DNA of 14,344 bases from Propionibacteriaceae bacterium (GTDB taxonomy: Bacteria > Actinomycetota > Actinomycetes > Propionibacteriales > Propionibacteriaceae), in assembly GCA_003451975.1 (NCBI GenBank), contig DMIX01000432.1:1-14344 (forward strand), in the 5' to 3' direction. The notes under the pieces were generated by a model, which saw only the letters and a program-made list of their open reading frames with translations, did no database searches and was not told the DNA's origin. This document shows, piece by piece, positions 7,174-14,344 of this stretch (position 1 is its first letter; the number at the start of each line of letters is the position of its first letter). A program made the position numbers and the translations under genes.

Positions 7174-8139
7174 CTAGCGGGTGACCGGCTGCGACGGCGG
7201 CGCCACGGCCAGCACCACCTGGCCGATGATCGCATCGGCGGTCACGCCGTCGAACTCGGCTTCGGGGTGCAGGATGAGTCGGTGCGACAGCACCGGTGCC
7301 GCGAGCAGTTTCACGTCGTCGGGAACCACATAGTCCCGGCCCTGGGTCAGTGCTCGACTACGAACCGCCCGGGTCAACGCCATGCCGCCTCGAACGCTGG
7401 CACCCAACCGAACCTGCTCGGCGTCACGGGTGGCATCGATCAGTCGAGCGATGTAGTCATAGATCAGCGGATCGACATACACCTGACCGGTCAGTTCCGA
7501 CATGGCCGAAATGGTCTGCCGAGTGATCACCGGGGCAACATCGCGACGGGTACGCACCGAGCCTTCGAAGATCTGGACGGTGGCCGCCCGGTCGGGATAG
7601 CCCAGTGAGGTCTTCAGCATGAACCGGTCCAGTTGGGCCTCGGGAAGGCGATAGGTGCCGGCCTGCTCGATGGGGTTCTGGGTGGCGATCACCAAGAATG
7701 GTCGGCCGACGTCCCGAGTCACCCCGTCGACGGTCACCCGCCCCTCCGACATCACTTCCAGCAGCGCCGACTGCGTCTTGGGACTGGCCCGGTTGATCTC
7801 ATCGGCGAGCACCACATTGGCGAAGACCGGACCGGCATGGAACTCGAAATCGCCGGTCTTCTGGTCATAGACGGTAATGCCCGTGACGTCGCCAGGAAGC
7901 AGGTCCGGCGTGAACTGGATGCGGGTATTGGTGCCTTGCACCGACTGCGCCACGGCGCGTGCCAGCGAGGTCTTGCCGGTACCCGGGACATCCTCCAGCA
8001 GCACGTGACCCTCGCTGATCATCGCGATGAGCACCAACTCGATCACGTGCCGCTTGCCCAGGATCACCTGTTCCACGTTGTCGGCAACGCTATGGAAATC
8101 ACGTTGGAATGTCGCCAACTGCTCGGTGGTCACAGCCAT
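7174..8139 (-). CDS. MoxR-family AAA+ ATPase
   Basis: This 321-residue cytoplasmic ATPase has the full MoxR length. Walker A is G53-T-G-K56-T57, Walker B is L111-A-D113-E114, sensor 1 lies in ATQNP (152-156), and GTYRLPEAQLDRF (161-173) is the usual MoxR segment after it. All catalytic positions look intact, so ATP hydrolysis is expected. MoxR proteins act as chaperones or remodellers together with DUF58/VWA proteins; the adjacent DUF58 gene is the obvious partner. The client is unknown, but the large exported protein encoded just upstream is a candidate (inference). The ATG at 8139 has the strongest ribosome-binding site in the window. A 58-bp gap separates it from the upstream gene, the largest spacing in the operon. 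Confidence 0.96.
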   Translation of the reverse strand: MAVTTEQLATFQRDFHSVADNVEQVILGKRHVIELVLIAMISEGHVLLEDVPGTGKTSLARAVAQSVQGTNTRIQFTPDLLPGDVTGITVYDQKTGDFEFHAGPVFANVVLADEINRASPKTQSALLEVMSEGRVTVDGVTRDVGRPFLVIATQNPIEQAGTYRLPEAQLDRFMLKTSLGYPDRAATVQIFEGSVRTRRDVAPVITRQTISAMSELTGQVYVDPLIYDYIARLIDATRDAEQVRLGASVRGGMALTRAVRSRALTQGRDYVVPDDVKLLAAPVLSHRLILHPEAEFDGVTADAIIGQVVLAVAPPSQPVTR

Positions 8140-8192
8140 CTTTCCCCTCCTGGTTGAGGCGATCCGAGGATGCCTCCTGGTGTCGTGCTCAT
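8130..8192 (-). other. Possible 20-codon leader ORF bridging to moxR
   Basis: An ATG at 8192, five bases after the stop of the large gene, opens a 20-residue frame (MSTTPGG...GERWL). It ends at a TGA overlapping codons 3-4 of moxR. GGTGA at about 6 bases upstream is a weak ribosome-binding site. It could carry ribosomes from the large gene to moxR as a coupling device. It is short and could be chance; no family is recognisable. Confidence 0.15.
8144..8151 (-). promoter_or_regulatory. Strong ribosome-binding site of moxR
   Basis: AGGAGGGG is placed about 4-6 bases before the moxR ATG at 8139, a near-ideal Shine-Dalgarno sequence. It fixes the start codon. A second copy of the 9-mer ACCAGGAGG lies 27 bases further upstream (8173-8181) with no start codon at suitable distance in the moxR frame. 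Confidence 0.8.
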
Positions 8193-8197
8193 CGTCG

Positions 8198-11100
8198 TCA
8201 CCCGCAACTTCCTGACAATCCCTGCTGCGACTTGATCACATGCGAGTCCAAGTTCCATGCCAACGGCCAACTCACCGTCACCCCGACATTGCGATAGGCG
8301 GTGGCACCCTCGGGCACCACCGTGTCGGTCGGCGTCACCCACGCCCCGTCGACCTCGTATTCGAGCCTGCCGAAGTAGTAGTTGACGTCCCCGAGGTCCA
8401 TGGTGGTCGCGCTGGCCAGTTGCAGCTCCGAGCCAGGGGTGCACGCCGTGACCCCGACCGTCGCCTGTACCGGGAACGGTGCACCATGAGGATCGGCGCC
8501 GACCTTGCCCCAATCCCCGCACACGTCGGTCCAGCTGGTGTGGCAATAGCGGACGCGATAATTGTCGGCGAAGTTGGTGCCGAAGCCATCAGGCTTGTCG
8601 AACTTCGCGACCATGTTGTTGGGTGGCTGTTCGGCGGAGACCGGGGTATCAGTCACCAGCCACTTCGGGTGCGTATCGGTGCCCTGAACCGTGTTGTTCA
8701 CCGTATAGACGTATCCCGACGGCGCATCCGGCAACTGCACCGCGTTGACCTGCTGGGTGACCGAGTCCGACCCGTAAGTGACTCCGTTGAACAACGAAGC
8801 AACACACATGGTGAAGGTGTAGGTCTCCCCGGCCGGCACCGAGAATTGGGCATTGGCGCTGGTCTCAGTCGGGTTGCACGCCTTGGCCGCCTGGGAGAAT
8901 CCATAGCGCAGCACCGATCCGTCACCATTGGTGGAGGCCGCACCCTTGGCGGTGATCACCGCGGTGGCGCCCGAACTTTCGCTGGAGGCCAGCGTTAGCG
9001 ATAACCCGGTGGGTTTGCCGATGCCACTGGCTGTGACGGTGACCGCCTCGCCGGCGGTCGATCCCTCCAGATCCGGTGGCACATCCCACGACGACACCGG
9101 GGTGACGGTGATTGACGTGGCGTGATTGGGAATCTCCAACCGGTCCACCACCACAGTGTCATTGCCCTGTGGATCGACCGTCTGCTTCACCCCGCTGGAG
9201 GTGGTGATCCGCAGCGACCCGGTGCGGACGGTATCGATCCCCGAGACAGTCAACGACACCACGCCGCCCGAACCATCGGAGGTCACCACCGGGGTTGCGC
9301 TGACCTGTTTGGGCGCATTGGGCGCCAGGTACGCCCAGGCTTGCACCGAGACACTGCTGGACGACTCACCGACGGCGCTGTGCGAGGTCACGTCGTAGGT
9401 GCGGATCTCCCCCAGCGGCGCCGAGATGGACTCACACACCCCAGCGGTGTCGCAGTGAGCGACGACCTTGCCTGCCTGACGAACCACATAGTCGGTGATC
9501 TCGGGGTAGGAGCTGCGAGCCTCACCAGGGCGCACCCTCAGTTGCACACTGTCTGCGGTGTAGCCGCTTTGGTACACACTGCCCGGCGCCAGCGGGTAGC
9601 TCTGCAGATCGACGGTGACGGTGGCATTGCGTTCCCCGGCGGTGACCCGGTTCTGTTTGTCGGCCAGCACCACGCTGGCCGAACAACGTCCGCTCACCGA
9701 ACTCGTCCACGCCGCCCGCACCGAGCTGTCGGAGGCCTTGGTGAAGGTCATTCCGGGGCATTCGGGGCCACCGGCGACGCTCACCACGCGCAGCGGGCTG
9801 CGCGGCAACGGATTCACCTCACCAGTACCGCCGACGACCGTGATCTCGCAGGAGTCTCCCTCGTTCTGAGAGCACACCTTGTTGTAGCTGGCACCGCTGG
9901 GCTGCAACGCCGGGGCAGGACCGACCCGGATCGTCAACACAGCCGGCACGATGGCCTCGTGGCTGAGGATCGATACCGTCACACGATCATCGCGGCCCAC
10001 GACGGCATCATCAGCACCGATGATCGTCAGTCGCTGATCGGTCAGGGTCACTGCGAAGTCGGGGGCTGCGGCGCTGATGGCGTAATGCACTGCGGCCTGG
10101 TCGGCCGCCCCGGCCCAGGTCGTCATGGTCGCCAGATCATAGGTGACGGTCTCCCCCGGGCTGACCGTCACCGAGGCCGCCTTCAAGATGGGCTGCGGCA
10201 CTTCCGGGGTCACCCGGATCGGCACCGCCAAATAGGTGTACGCGTCCTGACCGGCCAACCGGACCGGCACGATGCAGGAGTCATCCCAGGGGGCGCCCCG
10301 TCCGGCGCGGTATTCCAACACCGTTCCCGAAACCAGGACGCAGCTCCCCTCGCGGCGGGCGCCGGACGCAGCCAACCCTTCGGTGCTGACTTCGAGCACC
10401 GACGCCGTGGGTCGGGCCACGACGTCGTTCAGGTCGAAGCTGACCGATTCCTTCTCCGCGACGACCTGGGCGGTGAGATCGCTGCGCAGGCTCAGCTGCA
10501 GATCACTGGTGCCGGGGATCCGCAGGAACGCATAGGTGCCGATGACGGTGCCGTCGCTGGTGGTCAGTGGGGAGCCGTCCGTGCCGGTGGCTGTCACCTG
10601 GAACGGGATGATGCGGGTGCGTTCGCTCAGCGCGCCCGACAGCGACCAGCCGGACACCGACACCCCCGCCGCACTGCCGCCGGAGTCTCCCTGCCACAGG
10701 CTCAACTGCAGTTGGCCTGATTCGCCGCCGGGCCAGGTCGCCTTGTCGGTGACCACGTCAACCCCAGCCGGGAACTGTTCGCGGGTCTCAGCGGTGAGGA
10801 CGGTGTCGGTGACCACCGGGTAGTTCGGCACCTCGGTGTCCACCACCCGGATCACGATCAAACCGTCGGCAGTGTTCCCGGAGTCGCTCTTGACGCGGTA
10901 GCGATACGAAGCGGTGCCCGTCTGGTTGCCCGCATTGACCACGATCTCGGTATCGGTGGTCTGATCGATCAGTCCCGACAGCCGCTGGTATTCGGGGTTC
11001 GCAGAGCCATCCTCGGCGAATTCGCGAGTGTTGGGCTTCACCTCGGTGATGGTCAGCGTGCCACCGTTGGGATCGATGTCGTTGGCCAGTGCCGGCACCC

Positions 11101-14089
11101 GGATCTGATTGCCCCGACCGACCTGAACCTCGGCGTAGTCGGTGTAGGTGATGGGGGCGGGGTTGATGGCCTGGTCCAGCACACCGATGCGTACCATCCC
11201 GACCCCGACCGCACCCTCGCTGTCAACCACGCGATAGCTGAACTCGACCTGTCCGGAGAAGCCAGCGACGCTGGTGTAGCTGATCGACTTTCCGTCACCG
11301 GACACCGCCGCCGAGCCGGATTTCGGTTGGGTGAGCACCTGGTCCAGCCGGACCGCATCACCGTCGGGGTCGATGCCGTAGTCGTCGAATCCGATCGCGA
11401 CGGTCTGGCCGCTCAGCACCCGTCCGGTCAAGGTCACCGGCACCGGTGGCTGATTGGCGCCACCGGGAAGTACCGTCACCACGATGGTCGCTTCGGCAAC
11501 CAGCCGCGGGTTGCCCGCCACATAACAGCCGTAGTTGATCCGATAGACGCCGGCTTTGGTCGGGGCCAGCGTGCGCACCAGGTTCCCGGAGGCGAAGGCG
11601 AGCACGGCGGGATCGGAGGCGTACACCGCTCGGGGATTAAGGCGTAGTTGCCCACCGACCGGAGCGATGTCGTTCTTGGTCACCGGAATGTCGAGCTGGG
11701 CACCGGCACGCACGGTGACCGCGTCGGCCACCGCGATGGGGGCGACCTGCTGGGCCTCGGGGAGCAGGTAGACCGTAGCCTGGCCGCGGGCCTCCCCACC
11801 TTGGCCGTCGGCGACGGCGTAGTTGATCACGCCGATCTTGCCCGGTGTGTCGTCGGGGGTGGTGCCGGACACCCGCAGGTACTGCTGCCCGACAACGTCC
11901 ACCGACATTTCGCCACCGGCGACGGCCTGCGGCTGAGCGCCACTGAGCAGCAGCACCCGCCCGGTTGGGTTGTCCACCGCGTTGAGCACGTCGACGGTGG
12001 CGTCCTCATTCGGACGCACGAAGGCCACCACGGCGCCCGTGGTCAGACTCGGCTCCCCACCGGTCAAGGTGATGCGCACCTGACCAGTGGCTTTGCTCTG
12101 GCCATCCGTGACCACATATTCCACGAAATGGGTGCCGACCTTGTCGGATTCGAAGGTGAAGGAGGTCGCCGCGAAGCTGACCTTCTCCCCACCCAGCGGA
12201 CGCACCTCGGAGATCGACAGTTGATCCATCGTGCCCAGCAGGTGCCGGGACAGGTCGATGGTCGTCGGCGCTCCGGCCTGGCGGGTGACCGCAAACGATT
12301 CCGCGACCAGGGTCGGACGGCGGGTGACCCGCACCACCAGAGTCTTGGTGGCGGTGTCCCCGTTGATGTCGGACACGGTCAGCGTGATCGGCACCCGCTG
12401 GTCGGCGGTGGCGTTGGCATCGCGATGCTGCACCACCACATCGCCCTCGGGGTTCACCGCGACACGGACAGCCAGGTTGGGGGTGCTGGCATTGCTGAGC
12501 AGCACCTGGTCACCCTCGGGGTCGACCCAGCCGTTCAACACCGGGACCCGGATCGTGCCGCCCGGCGCGACTTCAGGGGTCGGCCATTGGGCCCGGCAGG
12601 CGTCGTCGCACTGCGGGGCCCGGTTGCCGCTCTGCACGGTGAGCCGGACGGTGGCAGTGTTGGAATAGCGGCCTTGGGCGGAGGTGCCGTCGCTGTCGCG
12701 ATAGGTGAAACTCGCCGAGCCGGTGGCCCCGGAGGCGACGCGGACGGCGAGACGCTGATTGTTGTCGGTCAGTTCGACCGTTCCGAAGTTGGGATCCAGA
12801 TCGCCGAGTTGCTTGCCGTCAATGGTGAGGATGTCGGTGTTGGCGTCGTAGTCGTTCAGGAGCACCGGCAGATTCACCAGGGCCCCGGCGCGCACTCCGA
12901 ACTGATCGTTGACCGCCACGGGGGGTTTGGGCTCGCGAACCGTTTCGGCACGCTGACCGGTATCGGAGCTCTGCTGCTGGTCCTGAACGGCCAGCTGCCA
13001 GTCTTGGCTGGACGGCACCAGCGCGCCGTCCGGCAGCGTCCACGCCCACCCCGAACGAGTCTCGTTGAGGACGGCCCGATCAGCGGTCATCATCAGCTGC
13101 GGCAGGGCATCGTCGACGAGTCGGTGACCGGCATAGTCCAGCGCGGTCGCCCGGCCCTGATTCCACAAGGTGCCGCCGCCCTCGCGGGGCAGCCAGGCCC
13201 CGACGAGGTCTGAGTCGAGAACGGTCGGTGTGATGGGCACGCCCAAAGCTCCACCGGGTCGATAGGTCGGTGTGATGTTCGCTTCGAAGTCGAGGACGAA
13301 GAGCCCTTGCTGATCGGCCACCGCGAAGCCAGCACCGGAGTTCGCCGGTTGCTGCACCGCGATGGCCCCGACGATCGGCAGGTTCACCGGCTCCGAGCGT
13401 CCCGACAGCCAGGTGCGACCGTCCGCGCCGACCAACATCCAATGGTCCCCGACCGAAGTCACCTGGGAGCCGGGATCGGTCGGGCCCGCGCGCACCGCGC
13501 TGAGGGACCGCTGGGCACCGGCGCTGATGTCGTACTGGAGTACCTGGCTGGTGACTGCGGAGTAGGCGGTGAGCAGACCGCTGTCATCCACACTGATGGC
13601 GGCCGCTGTGAAGACGCTGTCGGGAGAATCCGCGGCGTGAAGCTGGGTGAGCGAGGCGACCGTGTCCAGTCGTCCGTAGCTGACCGTCCCGGTGTTGGAG
13701 CGAAAGGCCACATAGGGCCCGGCCTGGGCGACCTGCTCAGTCCCGGCAGGGGTTGCGGTGGCCTCGGCGAGAGCCTCGGCGTCCAGGTTCGCCGGCGTAC
13801 CGGCGTCGATCGGTGAAATGCGCCCCATTCCGTCGGCTACCAGATAGGCCTGGTCGCCGCCTTGGAACACCCTGCTGGGGTCTTTCGCCTGACGAACCGT
13901 GTCCAGTTCGGCCAAGGCGGTGTTCACCCGGGCGTAGCGCTGATCGGTACCGGTCTGCAGGATCCACACCGACGCGCTGGGCCGTCGCACCGTCTCGGTG
14001 TCCAGACCCGGCCACACGAGCGCCAACGTCGCCAGCACCGCCACTGTCACCACAATCCCGATTGCGGGCAGCCAGCGACGCCAACTCAT
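8198..14089 (-). CDS. Giant membrane-anchored exported Ig-like/FnIII-like protein
   Basis: This 1963-residue protein starts with MSWRRW and one membrane helix (about 7-28), giving an N-in anchor with the rest outside the cell. Residues about 40-370 have short repeated VxxDxxG-type beta segments, suggesting a propeller. Residues about 385-1080 hold at least seven Ig/cadherin-like repeats. Residues about 1390-1963 look FnIII-like, with segment starts near 1497, 1586, 1687 and 1782. About 17 cysteines are present, most in closely spaced pairs, consistent with disulfides outside the cytoplasm. No LPXTG sorting signal or C-terminal anchor is seen; it ends SGSCG. The likely role is a wall-spanning adhesion or envelope-organising protein, possibly a client of the downstream MoxR-DUF58 system. 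The ATG at 14089 is one base after the upstream stop, so translation is coupled. Propeller and FnIII calls come from pattern only; the Ig-like array is firmer. Confidence 0.93.
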   Translation of the reverse strand: MSWRRWLPAIGIVVTVAVLATLALVWPGLDTETVRRPSASVWILQTGTDQRYARVNTALAELDTVRQAKDPSRVFQGGDQAYLVADGMGRISPIDAGTPANLDAEALAEATATPAGTEQVAQAGPYVAFRSNTGTVSYGRLDTVASLTQLHAADSPDSVFTAAAISVDDSGLLTAYSAVTSQVLQYDISAGAQRSLSAVRAGPTDPGSQVTSVGDHWMLVGADGRTWLSGRSEPVNLPIVGAIAVQQPANSGAGFAVADQQGLFVLDFEANITPTYRPGGALGVPITPTVLDSDLVGAWLPREGGGTLWNQGRATALDYAGHRLVDDALPQLMMTADRAVLNETRSGWAWTLPDGALVPSSQDWQLAVQDQQQSSDTGQRAETVREPKPPVAVNDQFGVRAGALVNLPVLLNDYDANTDILTIDGKQLGDLDPNFGTVELTDNNQRLAVRVASGATGSASFTYRDSDGTSAQGRYSNTATVRLTVQSGNRAPQCDDACRAQWPTPEVAPGGTIRVPVLNGWVDPEGDQVLLSNASTPNLAVRVAVNPEGDVVVQHRDANATADQRVPITLTVSDINGDTATKTLVVRVTRRPTLVAESFAVTRQAGAPTTIDLSRHLLGTMDQLSISEVRPLGGEKVSFAATSFTFESDKVGTHFVEYVVTDGQSKATGQVRITLTGGEPSLTTGAVVAFVRPNEDATVDVLNAVDNPTGRVLLLSGAQPQAVAGGEMSVDVVGQQYLRVSGTTPDDTPGKIGVINYAVADGQGGEARGQATVYLLPEAQQVAPIAVADAVTVRAGAQLDIPVTKNDIAPVGGQLRLNPRAVYASDPAVLAFASGNLVRTLAPTKAGVYRINYGCYVAGNPRLVAEATIVVTVLPGGANQPPVPVTLTGRVLSGQTVAIGFDDYGIDPDGDAVRLDQVLTQPKSGSAAVSGDGKSISYTSVAGFSGQVEFSYRVVDSEGAVGVGMVRIGVLDQAINPAPITYTDYAEVQVGRGNQIRVPALANDIDPNGGTLTITEVKPNTREFAEDGSANPEYQRLSGLIDQTTDTEIVVNAGNQTGTASYRYRVKSDSGNTADGLIVIRVVDTEVPNYPVVTDTVLTAETREQFPAGVDVVTDKATWPGGESGQLQLSLWQGDSGGSAAGVSVSGWSLSGALSERTRIIPFQVTATGTDGSPLTTSDGTVIGTYAFLRIPGTSDLQLSLRSDLTAQVVAEKESVSFDLNDVVARPTASVLEVSTEGLAASGARREGSCVLVSGTVLEYRAGRGAPWDDSCIVPVRLAGQDAYTYLAVPIRVTPEVPQPILKAASVTVSPGETVTYDLATMTTWAGAADQAAVHYAISAAAPDFAVTLTDQRLTIIGADDAVVGRDDRVTVSILSHEAIVPAVLTIRVGPAPALQPSGASYNKVCSQNEGDSCEITVVGGTGEVNPLPRSPLRVVSVAGGPECPGMTFTKASDSSVRAAWTSSVSGRCSASVVLADKQNRVTAGERNATVTVDLQSYPLAPGSVYQSGYTADSVQLRVRPGEARSSYPEITDYVVRQAGKVVAHCDTAGVCESISAPLGEIRTYDVTSHSAVGESSSSVSVQAWAYLAPNAPKQVSATPVVTSDGSGGVVSLTVSGIDTVRTGSLRITTSSGVKQTVDPQGNDTVVVDRLEIPNHATSITVTPVSSWDVPPDLEGSTAGEAVTVTASGIGKPTGLSLTLASSESSGATAVITAKGAASTNGDGSVLRYGFSQAAKACNPTETSANAQFSVPAGETYTFTMCVASLFNGVTYGSDSVTQQVNAVQLPDAPSGYVYTVNNTVQGTDTHPKWLVTDTPVSAEQPPNNMVAKFDKPDGFGTNFADNYRVRYCHTSWTDVCGDWGKVGADPHGAPFPVQATVGVTACTPGSELQLASATTMDLGDVNYYFGRLEYEVDGAWVTPTDTVVPEGATAYRNVGVTVSWPLAWNLDSHVIKSQQGLSGSCG
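10830..12937 (-). other. Array of seven or more Ig/cadherin-like repeats
   Basis: Repeat units of about 95-110 residues begin near residues 389, 489, 590, 678, 782, 879 and 975 of the large protein. Each starts with a P-x-V-like strand, then V-x-x-G, then a D-x-D-G/N-x-x-L turn. The calcium-type turn is well kept in units 1 (NDYDANTDILTI), 6 (IDPDGDAVRL) and 7 (NDIDPNGGTLTI), present in 2 (VDPEGDQVLL), and lost in 3 and 4. Two further degenerate units may follow near residues 1085 and 1290. Confidence 0.75.
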
Positions 14090-14090
14090 G

Positions 14091-14344
14091 TCAGAGGACT
14101 CCGACCAGCAGCCACACGACGACCGCCACCATCACGGTGATGACCACACCAGCGACCACCCACGGCCAGGAAGAGCGACGCACCGGTGGCGTATGGGTCA
14201 TCGAGGTGGAGTCGCTGCCGGCACTGCGGCTGGTCAGCCCCATCCCGGCGGGCCGCTTTCGTTCGGTGGTTTGGGCCACTTTGACGCGGGTCACCCCGAA
14301 GTCGGAGTCAGCGTCGAAAGCGGCCGGTGCCGACGACCATCCCG
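14091..14344 (-). CDS. C-terminal part of a tail-anchored membrane protein (runs off the window)
   Basis: The frame is open to the window edge, so the 5' end is missing; about 84 residues are visible. The visible part reads as a hydrophilic, Thr/Ser/Arg-rich stretch, then WPWVVAG leading into one membrane helix that ends at the C-terminus (WLLVGVL-stop). A GTG at 14294 could serve as a start giving 67 residues. However, the upstream residues (FDADSDFGV and others) read like ordinary protein, so a longer protein is more likely. It ends one base before the giant gene and is surely co-transcribed. Its layout of soluble N-terminal part plus terminal helix resembles that of the small protein at 1678-2076. 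No family is recognised. Confidence 0.7.
   Translation of the reverse strand, partial: GWSSAPAAFDADSDFGVTRVKVAQTTERKRPAGMGLTSRSAGSDSTSMTHTPPVRRSSWPWVVAGVVITVMVAVVVWLLVGVL

Noticed and set aside
11648..13213. Plus-strand open frame of 521 codons opposite the Ig-like gene (also 9122-10720)
   Set aside because: Biased composition typical of an antisense frame. The minus-strand frame shows real repeat structure.
1..14344. CRISPR arrays, tRNA or rRNA genes, insertion sequences, phage genes
   Set aside because: No regularly spaced direct repeats, no cloverleaf or rRNA stretches, and no transposase or integrase motifs were seen. All but a few hundred bases are explained by the eight genes.
1678..14344. 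Ser/Thr kinase or PP2C phosphatase within the cluster
   Set aside because: No kinase (HRD/DFG) or PP2C motifs occur in any of the genes; if present they lie to the right of the window.

Overview
The window is high-GC DNA from an actinobacterium. The evidence is strong codon bias, GTG starts, tightly packed genes, and a gene set typical of Actinomycetota: a large Ig-like surface protein, MoxR, DUF58, a transglutaminase-like membrane protein and a membrane FHA protein. The family cannot be fixed from sequence alone; Propionibacteriales is only a guess. All eight genes lie on the minus strand, so transcription runs from right (14344) to left (1).

Layout in transcription order. (1) 14344-14091: C-terminal part of a protein that continues beyond the window and ends in a single transmembrane helix. 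(2) 14089-8198: a 1963-residue membrane-anchored exported protein with an N-terminal anchor, a propeller-like region, at least seven Ig/cadherin-like repeats, and a cysteine-containing FnIII-like C-terminal part. (3) 8139-7174: MoxR AAA+ ATPase with an intact ATP site. (4) 7155-5794: DUF58 protein with two membrane helices and an altered metal site. (5) 5797-3359: DUF3488/transglutaminase-like membrane protein (TgpA-like) whose catalytic Cys and His positions are Asp and Ser. (6) 3366-2095: membrane protein with a C-terminal FHA domain. (7) 2076-1678: small tail-anchored membrane protein. (8) 1628-117: class II lysyl-tRNA synthetase. Genes 1 to 7 are separated by 58 bp or less, with 8 bp and 4 bp overlaps and one 1-bp gap, so they very likely form one operon whose promoter lies outside the window. 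lysS follows after 49 bp and may have its own promoter. Positions 1-116 hold no gene but carry an imperfect palindrome resembling a dispersed repeat.

How the genes may work together (inference): a MoxR-DUF58 pair is expected to act as an ATP-driven chaperone or remodelling system. Next to it are a very large exported multi-domain protein and a membrane protein with a probably inactive transglutaminase fold. The FHA protein and the small tail-anchored protein share a D-x-T-x-L-x-S-R motif, suggesting control by a Ser/Thr kinase through phosphothreonine binding. The cluster therefore looks like a phospho-regulated, ATP-powered envelope assembly system in which two enzyme-like members have lost their usual catalytic residues. 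To my knowledge its function is not established.
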